Under the pieces are notes generated by a model. That model searched no databases, had not been told where the DNA came from, and saw nothing but the letters and a program-made list of their open reading frames with translations. A stretch of 64,000 nt of DNA from Burkholderiales bacterium (lineage in GTDB: Bacteria; Pseudomonadota; Gammaproteobacteria; Burkholderiales; SG8-39). Of this stretch, positions 31,539-39,972 are shown in pieces. Both the position numbers and the translations under genes were made by a program. The stretch is taken from contig JADLAV010000087.1 in assembly GCA_020848075.1 (NCBI GenBank), positions 38,434 through 102,433 on the forward strand, in the 5' to 3' direction. Position 1 is the first letter of the stretch. Each line of letters starts with the position of its first letter.

Positions 31539-31747
31539 GGAGGCGCCGGGCGGGTCGGTTGCTGCGCCGGCACGCCGAAGATCTGGTGATTGGTGGGAAT
31601 GCGGGTGTCGTCGTAGCGGACGCTGACGACGATCAGCCAGACGGAGCCGGCGAGCGAGGCAGCGAAGACGGCGATGCCCAGCCAGACGACCGGCTGCGAA
31701 TACCAGGATCCGCGACGCGGCGGATCACCGCGCGGTTGCATTTCCAC
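31535..31747 (-). CDS. Short FixH/CcoH-like membrane protein after ccoP
   Basis: Protein of 70 residues with one membrane helix (VVWLGIAVFAASLAGSVWLIVVSV) after a WYSQP motif. This is the beginning of FixH/CcoH proteins, which follow ccoP and help oxidase assembly. However, the periplasmic domain of FixH is absent; only a short proline-rich tail follows. The start overlaps the ccoP end by 23 bp, so it belongs to the operon. Either a reduced CcoH or an unrelated small subunit. Confidence 0.6.
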   Translation of the reverse strand: MEMQPRGDPPRRGSWYSQPVVWLGIAVFAASLAGSVWLIVVSVRYDDTRIPTNHQIFGVPAQQPTRPAPP

Positions 31748-32636
31748 CGAGCGACAGATGATGGACGTAGCCGGCGAGAACGTGGATCTCGTCGTCCGAC
31801 AAGCGCGGACTCCACGCCGGCATGTGGCCCTGGCGGCCGTCGCGAATCGACGTCTCGATCGCCGCCTGCGTGCCGCCGTACAGCCAGATGGTGTCCGTCA
31901 GGTTCGGCGCCCCGATCTGCGCGTTGCCCTTGCCCTCGGGACCGTGACAGGCGCTGCAGGTCGACTTGAAGATGGGTTCGCCGGCCGCCGCGGCCGCCGC
32001 GTCGTGCGGCTGGCCGGAGAGGCTCAGCACATACTGCGCGAGGTTCTTCACGGTCGGTTCGCCGAGCGCGTTCCACGGCGGCATCACGCCCGAGCGCCCG
32101 TCGTGGATCGACGTCGTGATGTCCTGTCCGGTGCCGCCATAGAGCCAGTCGTTGTCGGTCAGGTTCGGCGCGCCGAGCACCAGGTTGCCGAGACCGGCAC
32201 GGCCGTGGCAGGCCGCGCAGTTGTCGACGAACAGACGCTCGCCGAGTCGTTGCGCCTGGCCGTCGGCGGCGACCGCTTCGACGCTCATCGCGGCGAGGCG
32301 CTTCAGCACCGGGTCGAGCTTCGCGTCGTTGGCGGCAGTGGCGGCGGCGAGCTCTTTGCCCGAGGTCCAGCCGAGCGTGCCCTTGTATTTGCCGAACCCG
32401 GGATACAGCACGAGGTAGCCGGCCCCGATGAAATACAACGCGAGCGACGCCACGATCCACCAGCCGGGCAGACGGTGCATGCCCTCGCGCAGCGCCCCGT
32501 GCGCCCAGACGTGACCGGTCGTGCCGTCGGGTAGCACGGGCACCTTGGCGCGCGGTGCCCACAGGAACAGGAAGAACGTCACCCCGAGGTTGAGGACGAT
32601 CAGGCCGATGACCCACCAGGACCAGCCGCTGCTCAT
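31725..32636 (-). CDS. ccoP: Cytochrome cbb3 oxidase, dihaem subunit CcoP
   Basis: Electron-entry subunit of the cbb3-type terminal oxidase, 303 residues. The FixP N-terminal segment has two membrane helices (WWVIGLIVLNLGVTFFLFLW and WWIVASLALYFIGAGYLVLYPGFG). Two c-type haem sites CAACH and CSACH follow, with axial Met in SGVMPPW and GHMPAW. It exports no signal peptide because the helices anchor it. It overlaps ccoQ by 4 bp. Confidence 0.95.
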   Translation of the reverse strand: MSSGWSWWVIGLIVLNLGVTFFLFLWAPRAKVPVLPDGTTGHVWAHGALREGMHRLPGWWIVASLALYFIGAGYLVLYPGFGKYKGTLGWTSGKELAAATAANDAKLDPVLKRLAAMSVEAVAADGQAQRLGERLFVDNCAACHGRAGLGNLVLGAPNLTDNDWLYGGTGQDITTSIHDGRSGVMPPWNALGEPTVKNLAQYVLSLSGQPHDAAAAAAGEPIFKSTCSACHGPEGKGNAQIGAPNLTDTIWLYGGTQAAIETSIRDGRQGHMPAWSPRLSDDEIHVLAGYVHHLSLGGNATAR

Positions 32637-32827
32637 CGGCGCTCCTCCTCGTCGGTGGGCGGAATCGCGTCGTCCGCCGGCGCGGTGCGATCTTCCAGCG
32701 GCAGGCGCGCGAGCCAGCCGAACGTGCGCTTGTGATGGGGCAGCCAGGCCCAGACCCAGATCCCGATGAACGTCACCATCATCAGCACGATCAGGACGCC
32801 GGCGACATGACCCCAGACCGGGCTCAT
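32633..32827 (-). CDS. ccoQ: Cytochrome cbb3 oxidase small subunit CcoQ
   Basis: Small membrane protein of 64 residues with one helix (VAGVLIVLMMVTFIGIWVWAW) and the HHKRTF motif characteristic of CcoQ, followed by an acidic tail. ATG 32827 overlaps the ccoO stop by 4 bp and its own stop overlaps ccoP. CcoQ stabilises the interaction of CcoP with the core. Confidence 0.9.
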   Translation of the reverse strand: MSPVWGHVAGVLIVLMMVTFIGIWVWAWLPHHKRTFGWLARLPLEDRTAPADDAIPPTDEEERR

Positions 32828-33489
32828 GGTGAACTCCTCGCGACCGGCGCTACGCCGGCAGCGCCCGTCTTCGCGGGCTGCGGCTCGTTGGCGATTCCGA
32901 GGCCCTGCAGGTAAGCGACCAGGGCATCGAGCTCCGTCTTGCCTTCGACCGCCTTGGCAGCGCCGGCGATGTCGGCATCGGTGTACGGGTCGTGGAGCTT
33001 GCGGAGCGTGCGCATCCGGGCTGCGACGTCCGCGCCGTCGACCTTGGCCGTCGCGAGCCACGGGTAGGCAGGCATGTTCGACTGCGGCACGAGGGCGCGC
33101 GGATCCATGAGGTGCACGCGCTGCCAATCGTCGGAATATTTCCCGCCCACGCGCGCGAGATCCGGGCCGGTGCGCTTGGAGCCCCACTGGAACGGCCGGT
33201 CGAAAGCCGATTCCTCGGCGGTGGAGAAGTGGCCGTAACGCTGCGTTTCGAAGCGCAGGGCGCGGATCATCTGCGAGTGGCAGAGATAGCAGCCCTCGCG
33301 CACGTAGACGTCGCGGCCGGCGAGCCGCAGCGGATCGTACGGTCTGGCGTTCGCCGACATCCTGACGCTGCCCGCCTCCACGAACGTCGGCAGGAGCTCG
33401 GCGAGGCCGCCCAGCGACACCATGACCGCGGTCAGGATGCCGAGCGTCCACGCGTGTTTCTCGATGAACTCGAAGTGACGATAAGCCAT
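32824..33489 (-). CDS. ccoO: Cytochrome cbb3 oxidase, monohaem subunit CcoO
   Basis: Membrane-anchored c-type cytochrome of 221 residues. An N-terminal helix (TLGILTAVMVSLGGLAELLPTF) precedes a haem site CYLCH with RVGGKYSDDWQRVHLMDPRALVPQSNMPAYPW, where Met acts as sixth ligand. It is 9 bp after ccoN. It passes electrons from CcoP to the CcoN core. Confidence 0.95.
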   Translation of the reverse strand: MAYRHFEFIEKHAWTLGILTAVMVSLGGLAELLPTFVEAGSVRMSANARPYDPLRLAGRDVYVREGCYLCHSQMIRALRFETQRYGHFSTAEESAFDRPFQWGSKRTGPDLARVGGKYSDDWQRVHLMDPRALVPQSNMPAYPWLATAKVDGADVAARMRTLRKLHDPYTDADIAGAAKAVEGKTELDALVAYLQGLGIANEPQPAKTGAAGVAPVARSSP

Positions 33490-33498
33490 GGACGTTCC

Positions 33499-34965
33499 TC
33501 AACCGGCGGCCGGAAGCGGCGCCGGGGTCTGCTGCGACTCCGGCTCCGGGACCGGCACCGGGATCGGCAGGATGATCCTCTTGCGGGCGTTCGCGGCCGT
33601 GTACCAGAGGTTCCACGCCATCACCCACATGCCAAGCCAGATCAGGACGCCGCCGAACCAGCGCACCATGTACAGCGGTTTGATCGCGAGCAGGCTGTCG
33701 ATGAAGGCGTAAGTGAGCGAGCCGTCCGGCTCGGTGGCGCGCCACATCATGCCCGCGGTCACGCCGGAAGCCCACATCGCGATGACGTAGAGCAGCGTGC
33801 CGGCCGTGTGCAGCCAGAAGTGCAGCTCCATCGCCTTGTTCGAGTGCATGGCGGGGCGCCCGAGCGCGCGCGGCGCCATCGCGTACAGAGAGCCGATCGT
33901 GATCATCGCGACCCAGCCGAGCGAGCCCGAGTGGACGTGCGCGATCGTCCAGTCGGTGTAGTGCGACAGCGAGTTGACGGTCTTGATCGCCATCAACGAA
34001 CCTTCGGACGTCGACGCCGCGTAGAACACGAGCGCGAGCACCATGAACTTCGCCGCAGGGTCGGTTTTCAGGCGGTGCCACGCGCCGTTGAAGGTGAGCA
34101 GGCCGTTCGCCGCCGAGCCCCAGCTCGGCATCAGGAGCACCAGCGAAAAGGCCATGCCGACCGACTGCACCCAGTCGGGGAGCGCGGTGTACATCAGGTG
34201 GTGCGAGCCTGCCCACATGTAGATCGAGATCAGCGCCCAGAAGTTGACGATCGAGAAGCGGTAGCTCCACAGCGGCTGCTGGGCCTGGCGCGGCACGAAG
34301 TAGTACATCATCGCGAGGAACCCGGCGGTCAGGAAGAACGCCACCGCGTTGTGGCCGTACCACCACTGCACCATCGCGTCGGCCACGCCGGAGTAGATCG
34401 GGTAGGACTTCGTCAGCGAGACCGGCAGCGCGAGGTTGTTGACGACGTGCAGCAGGCCGACCGCAATGATGAACGCCCCGTAGTACCAGTTGGCGACGTA
34501 GATGTGGCGGATGCGCCGGCGCGCGAGCGTAGCGAAGAACACCGCGCCGAAGCTGACCCAGACGATCGTGGTCAGGATGTCGACGAACCACTCGGGCTCG
34601 GCGTATTCCTTGCTCTGCGTGATGCCGAACGGCATCGTCGCCATCGCCAGCACGCAGACGAGCTGCCAGCCCCAGAAGGTGAACTCGGCCAGCGGGCCCC
34701 ACGCGAGGCGGGTGTGCCCGGTGCGCTGCACGACGTAGTAGCACGTGCCCATCAGCGCCGAGCCGCCGAATGCGAAAATGACGCCGAACGTGTGGTCCGG
34801 CCGGATCCGGCTGAACGTCATCCACGGAATGCCGAAATTCAGGTCCGGCCACGCGAGCTCGGCAGCCGCGTACATGCCAAGCAGCATGCCGACGATGCCC
34901 CACACCGTCGCCGCCAGCAGGAACAGACGCACGACGCGGTCGTTGTAGTATTCAGCGCTCGTCAT
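33499..34965 (-). CDS. ccoN: Cytochrome cbb3 oxidase catalytic subunit CcoN
   Basis: Catalytic haem-copper oxidase subunit I of 488 residues with about 12 membrane helices. The conserved histidines are visible: [22 protein letters not shown] (CuB ligand region), [14 protein letters not shown] and [14 protein letters not shown]. It reduces oxygen with high affinity under microaerobic conditions. First gene of the ccoNOQP operon; a good promoter stands 60 bp upstream. No FNR box is visible in front of it. Confidence 0.96.
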   Translation of the reverse strand: MTSAEYYNDRVVRLFLLAATVWGIVGMLLGMYAAAELAWPDLNFGIPWMTFSRIRPDHTFGVIFAFGGSALMGTCYYVVQRTGHTRLAWGPLAEFTFWGWQLVCVLAMATMPFGITQSKEYAEPEWFVDILTTIVWVSFGAVFFATLARRRIRHIYVANWYYGAFIIAVGLLHVVNNLALPVSLTKSYPIYSGVADAMVQWWYGHNAVAFFLTAGFLAMMYYFVPRQAQQPLWSYRFSIVNFWALISIYMWAGSHHLMYTALPDWVQSVGMAFSLVLLMPSWGSAANGLLTFNGAWHRLKTDPAAKFMVLALVFYAASTSEGSLMAIKTVNSLSHYTDWTIAHVHSGSLGWVAMITIGSLYAMAPRALGRPAMHSNKAMELHFWLHTAGTLLYVIAMWASGVTAGMMWRATEPDGSLTYAFIDSLLAIKPLYMVRWFGGVLIWLGMWVMAWNLWYTAANARKRIILPIPVPVPEPESQQTPAPLPAAG

Positions 34966-35025
34966 CGAAGTCTCGGACGATTCCTGCAGTTGCGAGGATC
35001 CTACGGATGGATTGCTTCAGCCGGG

Positions 35026-35054
35026 ATTAAAGCAATATTTCGCGTGCATGTTAA
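35026..35054 (-). promoter_or_regulatory. Promoter of ccoNOQP
   Basis: Minus-strand -35 TTAACA (35049-35054) and -10 TTTAAT (35026-35031), each five of six to consensus, with a 17-bp spacer. The start would be near 35,019, leaving a leader of about 54 nt. The rest of the 316-bp gap to the amidase gene contains no gene. Confidence 0.6.
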
Positions 35055-35281
35055 TGGTTCCCCGGCCGCCTGGGAAGTGGTGCATTGAAGAGCGTGTGCT
35101 CCATCCGTCGGCTGGGGGATAGACTAGCGTGCACGGCATGGTACGTCCCGGCGGTCCTCGGAGGCCGCCGAAAGCCGGAGTCTCGCTGACCCCGCAGCGG
35201 CCGGACTGCCGCGGGGCAGGGCAGGGCGGGCGTCGCGGTGAGCGCGACGGCGGCCCGCGCTGCCCCCTGGTCGCCGATCCG

Positions 35282-36610
35282 TCAAAGCCCGTACTGCGCG
35301 CGCACGAGGGGCGCGATCCCCATGCGCTCGAGCACCGGCATCGGGCACAGGAACGTCACGCGCGCCACGCCCGGCAGCCGCGCGATCTCGATCGAGCCGG
35401 CGATGGTCGCGCGGTTGAGGATCTCGTTGTACGGGAGGCCGGTGACCGCCGCCGCGCGCTGCAGGCCGTTGGTGGTCGCCTCGTTGATCGTCGCGCCCGA
35501 GCCGATGAACGTGATGGGCGCGTTGACCTCGAGCGGAACCCGTCCGTAGCGCTCGGCGAGCGCGTGCGCCTTGCCGCGGAGCTCCGCGGTGAGCGGCCGC
35601 GCGAGCGGCGGCAGGTCCTCGAGCCGCTGCAGCAGGATCGGCCCGTCGATCCCGAGGCCCTTCACGACCTCGACCTCGAGCTCGGCCTCGCCCGCGACGT
35701 CGGTGGTGTGCACCGCGATCTCGCCGTTGCCCTGCTGCGCGTGCATGTCGCCCACGTAGACGCCGCCGCCCGGCACTTTCACCGGGCAGATGACGACCGC
35801 ACCGGCGCGCACCGAGTTCGCGTCCATGTGGCCGTCGGTCTTGTGCCGGTCGAGCTCATCGCGGCTCATGCCGTACTTGTGCGGCGCGCCGATCAGGAAC
35901 GAGCCGAAGTCGCCGCAATTGTGCGAGTCGGGCAGGTCCCGCGAGGGCGTGGTGCCGACGTTGCCGAGGAAGGGCTGCATGGGCGAGACGAGTCCGACGA
36001 GGTCCGCCTGCGCGAAGGCGAGGATCGAGTGCTGCTCGGACGCCGCGGGCAGGCGCGCGAAGCTCGCCGGATCGCGGGCGATGCGCTCGGCGATCTCCTT
36101 GGTGACCGTCACCGCGACGGCGTTCTCCTGGTCGAACACGATGACGTAGCCGTTCGCGACGCGGAAGGCGCTCACCTCCGCGCCGCACGCATCGCAGCGC
36201 ACGGCCTGCTGCCCGATGCCCTCGAGATGCGTCGCCGGGCTCGGCGCGCCGCACTTCGGGCAGACCTTCGCGACGAACGGGTCGCCGACGTACCGGCCGT
36301 CGATGGTCTGCATCACGCCCGAGGCGGTGGCGAGCGAGGTGACCTCGACGCGCCTCAACTTGAGCGCGATCGCGTCGCCCACCCGGGCGCCTTCCACCGC
36401 GACCGGCTGGGTGACCTCGTGCCCGCCCTGGAACTTGGGCGTGATCATCGGGCCCCAGCAGCCCGGCGCAGTTCCGGTCACGATCCTGCCGCCGTCCTTC
36501 ACGGGCCCGAGCATCGGGATGCTGGGACCGACGATGCCGCGGGTGAACGTGTCGACCCGGACCACGTCCTGGGCCAGGCGGGATTCGAGGGGGAGGGCTT
36601 CGGCGAGCAT
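35282..36610 (-). CDS. Acetamidase/formamidase with a zinc-ribbon insert
   Basis: Amide hydrolase of the FmdA/AmdA family, 442 residues, which releases ammonia from formamide or acetamide. Family features are GCWGPMITPKFQGGHEV, DSHNCGDFGSFLIGAP and VYVGDMHAQQGNGEIAVHTTDV. Unusually, residues of about 116-150 insert a four-cysteine zinc ribbon (KVCPKCGAP ... RCDACGAE). ATG 36610 is preceded by AAAAGGAG. It is divergent from the TRAP operon, which may import its substrate. Confidence 0.85.
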   Translation of the reverse strand: MLAEALPLESRLAQDVVRVDTFTRGIVGPSIPMLGPVKDGGRIVTGTAPGCWGPMITPKFQGGHEVTQPVAVEGARVGDAIALKLRRVEVTSLATASGVMQTIDGRYVGDPFVAKVCPKCGAPSPATHLEGIGQQAVRCDACGAEVSAFRVANGYVIVFDQENAVAVTVTKEIAERIARDPASFARLPAASEQHSILAFAQADLVGLVSPMQPFLGNVGTTPSRDLPDSHNCGDFGSFLIGAPHKYGMSRDELDRHKTDGHMDANSVRAGAVVICPVKVPGGGVYVGDMHAQQGNGEIAVHTTDVAGEAELEVEVVKGLGIDGPILLQRLEDLPPLARPLTAELRGKAHALAERYGRVPLEVNAPITFIGSGATINEATTNGLQRAAAVTGLPYNEILNRATIAGSIEIARLPGVARVTFLCPMPVLERMGIAPLVRAQYGL

Positions 36611-36759
36611 GGTGGCATCTCCTTTTCGTGAGCGGCAGCGCGCGCCGACGCTTCGGTCCCGCGCTGAACGTCCCGGGCTCGGCGCCCGCGCCGCGCGCGC
36701 GATCCCGAGATACTTCCTTCCTTACAACCAAAAGTCTTCCCCGCGCGCGCGCGGCCCGT

Positions 36760-36775
36760 CTTGACGCGCGTCAAG
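36760..36775. promoter_or_regulatory. FNR/Anr-like box between amidase and TRAP operon
   Basis: CTTGACGCGCGTCAAG is a perfect 16-bp palindrome containing TTGAC-N4-GTCAA, close to the FNR-family consensus TTGAT-N4-ATCAA. It lies in the 314-bp divergent region, 165 bp before dctP. The gap also has TATAAT at 36863-36868, 57 bp before the dctP ATG, with no good -35. Confidence 0.45.
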
Positions 36776-36909
36776 TCGCGGCGAGATTCCGCGCGCCGGC
36801 AAGTGCGATTTCCGCGCGATCGCCCCCTGTTGCGTAACCCGCTCGAAATTCAGCCGAGCCCATATAATGCGCCCTGCCCGGAGGATGCCCTTTACCGAAT
36901 GGCCTTTAG

Positions 36910-37908
<999 letters not shown>

Positions 37909-37924
37909 TCACGGCCGCACGAGC

Positions 37925-37944
37925 GCCGGGCCTCCGGGTCCGGC
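37925..37944 (+). repeat. Intercistronic hairpin between dctP and dctQ
   Basis: Arms GCCGG and CCGGC with further internal GC pairing lie in the 73-bp gap. Such hairpins often protect the receptor mRNA so that DctP is made in excess over the membrane subunits. Confidence 0.35.
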
Positions 37945-37981
37945 ACGGCGTGTCCGACCTCCCGCGCTTCCCCGTCCTTCG

Positions 37982-38509
37982 ATGGAGCGGCTCTCCGACC
38001 TCTACGGCCGGCTGCTGGCGGGCCTGGCGCTCCTCGCCTGCCTGGTGCTGTTCGTCATGATGGTGATGATCTGCGCCGACGTGTTGCTGCGCAACGTGGC
38101 GATCCTCCCTTCCCTGCGCGGGCTCGCCTGGAGCAACGAGATCTCGGAGAGCATGCTCTACCTCATCACCATGCTCACCGCGCCCTGGCTGCTGCGCCGC
38201 GGCCAGCACATCCGCGTGGACATCCTGCTGGTGGTGATCCCGAAGCAGGCCGCCTGGTACTGCGAATGGGTGGCCGACGTCTTCGCCCTCGTCTGCTGCG
38301 CCGCCATGGCGCGGTACGGCTGGGACGCGGCCGTCGCGAGCTTCCGCGCGGGCTCGATGTCCATCAAGACGCTGATCACGCCCGAATGGTGGTCGCTCGC
38401 GCCGCTGCCGGTGGCGTTCGCGCTGCTCGGCATCGAGGTGCTGTTCCGCATGCGGCGGCTCTACCTGGGCGAACGCGCCCCGCGCAGCGACGCGGTCTCG
38501 ACGGGATGA
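37982..38509 (+). CDS. dctQ: TRAP transporter small membrane subunit DctQ
   Basis: Small permease subunit of 175 residues with four membrane helices (LLACLVLFVMMVMICADVLLR, SESMLYLITMLTAPWLLRRGQHIRVDILL, VADVFALVCCAAMARYGW and LAPLPVAFALLGIEVLF). The RRGQHIRVDIL motif is the family signature. It ends 4 bp before dctM. Confidence 0.9.
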   Translation: MERLSDLYGRLLAGLALLACLVLFVMMVMICADVLLRNVAILPSLRGLAWSNEISESMLYLITMLTAPWLLRRGQHIRVDILLVVIPKQAAWYCEWVADVFALVCCAAMARYGWDAAVASFRAGSMSIKTLITPEWWSLAPLPVAFALLGIEVLFRMRRLYLGERAPRSDAVSTG

Positions 38510-38513
38510 CGCG

Positions 38514-39833
38514 ATGATGATGTCCTGGCAGGCCGCCGCATGGCTGATGCTGGGCGGCTCCACGGTCCTGCTGCTCCTCGGGCTGCCGGTCGCGTTTTCG
38601 TTCCTCGTCATCAACCTCGTCGGCGCCTGGCTGATCCTGGGCGGTGACGCCGGCATGGTCCAGCTCGCGCGGAACGCCGTGCAGTCGGTGATGAACTTCG
38701 CGCTCACCCCTATCCCGCTGTTCGTGCTGATGGGCGAGGTCCTGTTCCACACCGGCCTGGCGGTGAAGGTGATCGACGGCATCGAGCGGCTGATTCGCAA
38801 CGTGCCCGGCCGGCTCGCCGTGGTGGCCGTCGTGGCCGGCACGGTCTTCTCCGCGATTTCGGGTTCGACCATCGCCACCACGGCGATGCTGGGCAGCCTG
38901 ATGCTGCCGGTGATGATCGCGCGCGGCTATCACCCCGTGATCGCCACCGGTCCCATCATGGCCATCGGCGCGGTGGACATGCTGATTCCGCCTTCCGCCC
39001 TCACGGTGCTCCTCGGGAGTCTCTCGGGCATCTCGATTGCCAAGCTGCTGATCGGTGGCGTCGTGCCGGGCCTGTTGCTATCGGTGGCCTTCGTCGCCTA
39101 CATCATCGTGCGGGTCAAGCTGCAGCCCGCCCTCGCACCGGCCACGGCGTTCCAGAAATACGAGGGCTGGGAGAAGCTGCGGCCGCTGTTCCAGTACGTG
39201 CTGCCGCTGGTCTCGATCTTCGTGATCGTGGTGGCGTCCATGTCCGCGGGCTGGGCGACGCCGACGGAGTCGGCTGCGATCGGCGCGCTCGCGACCGTCG
39301 TGCTCGCCCTCGCCTACCGCGCGCTGACCGTCAACAACCTGCTGCAGGCGCTGCACGGAACCGCGGCGATCTCGGGCATGATCCTGTTCATCATTCTCGG
39401 CGCGACCACTTTCTCGCAGATCCTGTCCTTCTCGGGCGCCTCCAACGGACTGGTGGAGGCGATCACCGGGCAAGGCTTCCCGCCCATGGTCGTCATCGCG
39501 CTCATGATGGCGACCCTGATCTTCCTCGGCGTGTTCGTGGAACAGGTGAGCATGATGATGATCACGCTGCCGATCTTCATGCCGCTGGTGCAGAAGTTCG
39601 GCGTGGACCTGGTGTGGTTCGGCGTGATGTATCTGATCTGCATGCAGCTCGGAATGCTGCTGCCGCCGCACGGGATGCTGCTGATGACCATGAAGGGCGT
39701 GGCGCCGCCGCAGGTCACGATGGGGCACATCTTCCTCGCGGTGACGCCGTTCATCATCATGAGCGTGCTGATGCTGGCGCTGGTGTTCTTCGCGCCGGCA
39801 GTGGCGGTGTGGCTGCCGAACGTGCTCGGCTGA
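38514..39833 (+). CDS. dctM: TRAP transporter large membrane subunit DctM
   Basis: Large permease subunit of 439 residues with about 12 helices. It contains PIPLFVLMGEVLFHTGLA, the FSAISGSTIATTAMLGSLMLPVMIARGY motif and LIPPSALTVLLGSLSGISIAKLLIGGVVPGLL, all typical of DctM. It uses the sodium gradient to import the ligand bound by DctP. The 139-bp gap to the next gene suggests the operon ends here. Confidence 0.92.
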   Translation: MMMSWQAAAWLMLGGSTVLLLLGLPVAFSFLVINLVGAWLILGGDAGMVQLARNAVQSVMNFALTPIPLFVLMGEVLFHTGLAVKVIDGIERLIRNVPGRLAVVAVVAGTVFSAISGSTIATTAMLGSLMLPVMIARGYHPVIATGPIMAIGAVDMLIPPSALTVLLGSLSGISIAKLLIGGVVPGLLLSVAFVAYIIVRVKLQPALAPATAFQKYEGWEKLRPLFQYVLPLVSIFVIVVASMSAGWATPTESAAIGALATVVLALAYRALTVNNLLQALHGTAAISGMILFIILGATTFSQILSFSGASNGLVEAITGQGFPPMVVIALMMATLIFLGVFVEQVSMMMITLPIFMPLVQKFGVDLVWFGVMYLICMQLGMLLPPHGMLLMTMKGVAPPQVTMGHIFLAVTPFIIMSVLMLALVFFAPAVAVWLPNVLG

Positions 39834-39972
39834 GGTGACCGCGCAGCGCTCCCCCTGACGCTCAGGGCCGGAACGCGAAATAATGGGCACGGCCGCCGCC
39901 GGGGCGGAATGAACCTCGAGGCCGCGGCAGCGCTCGGCGCAATCGCTGCAGCACCCTCGCGGAGCCCCTTCC

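Noticed and set aside
32633..34903. A 756-codon minus-strand frame over the cbb3 genes
   Set aside because: It is out of frame with ccoN and ccoO, arginine-rich as expected for a GC-rich shadow frame, and only its end coincides with ccoQ.
32992..35088. A 698-codon plus-strand frame antisense to ccoN/ccoO
   Set aside because: Full of His, Arg and Asp in the pattern produced by the complement of GC-rich codons; ccoNO are certain genes.
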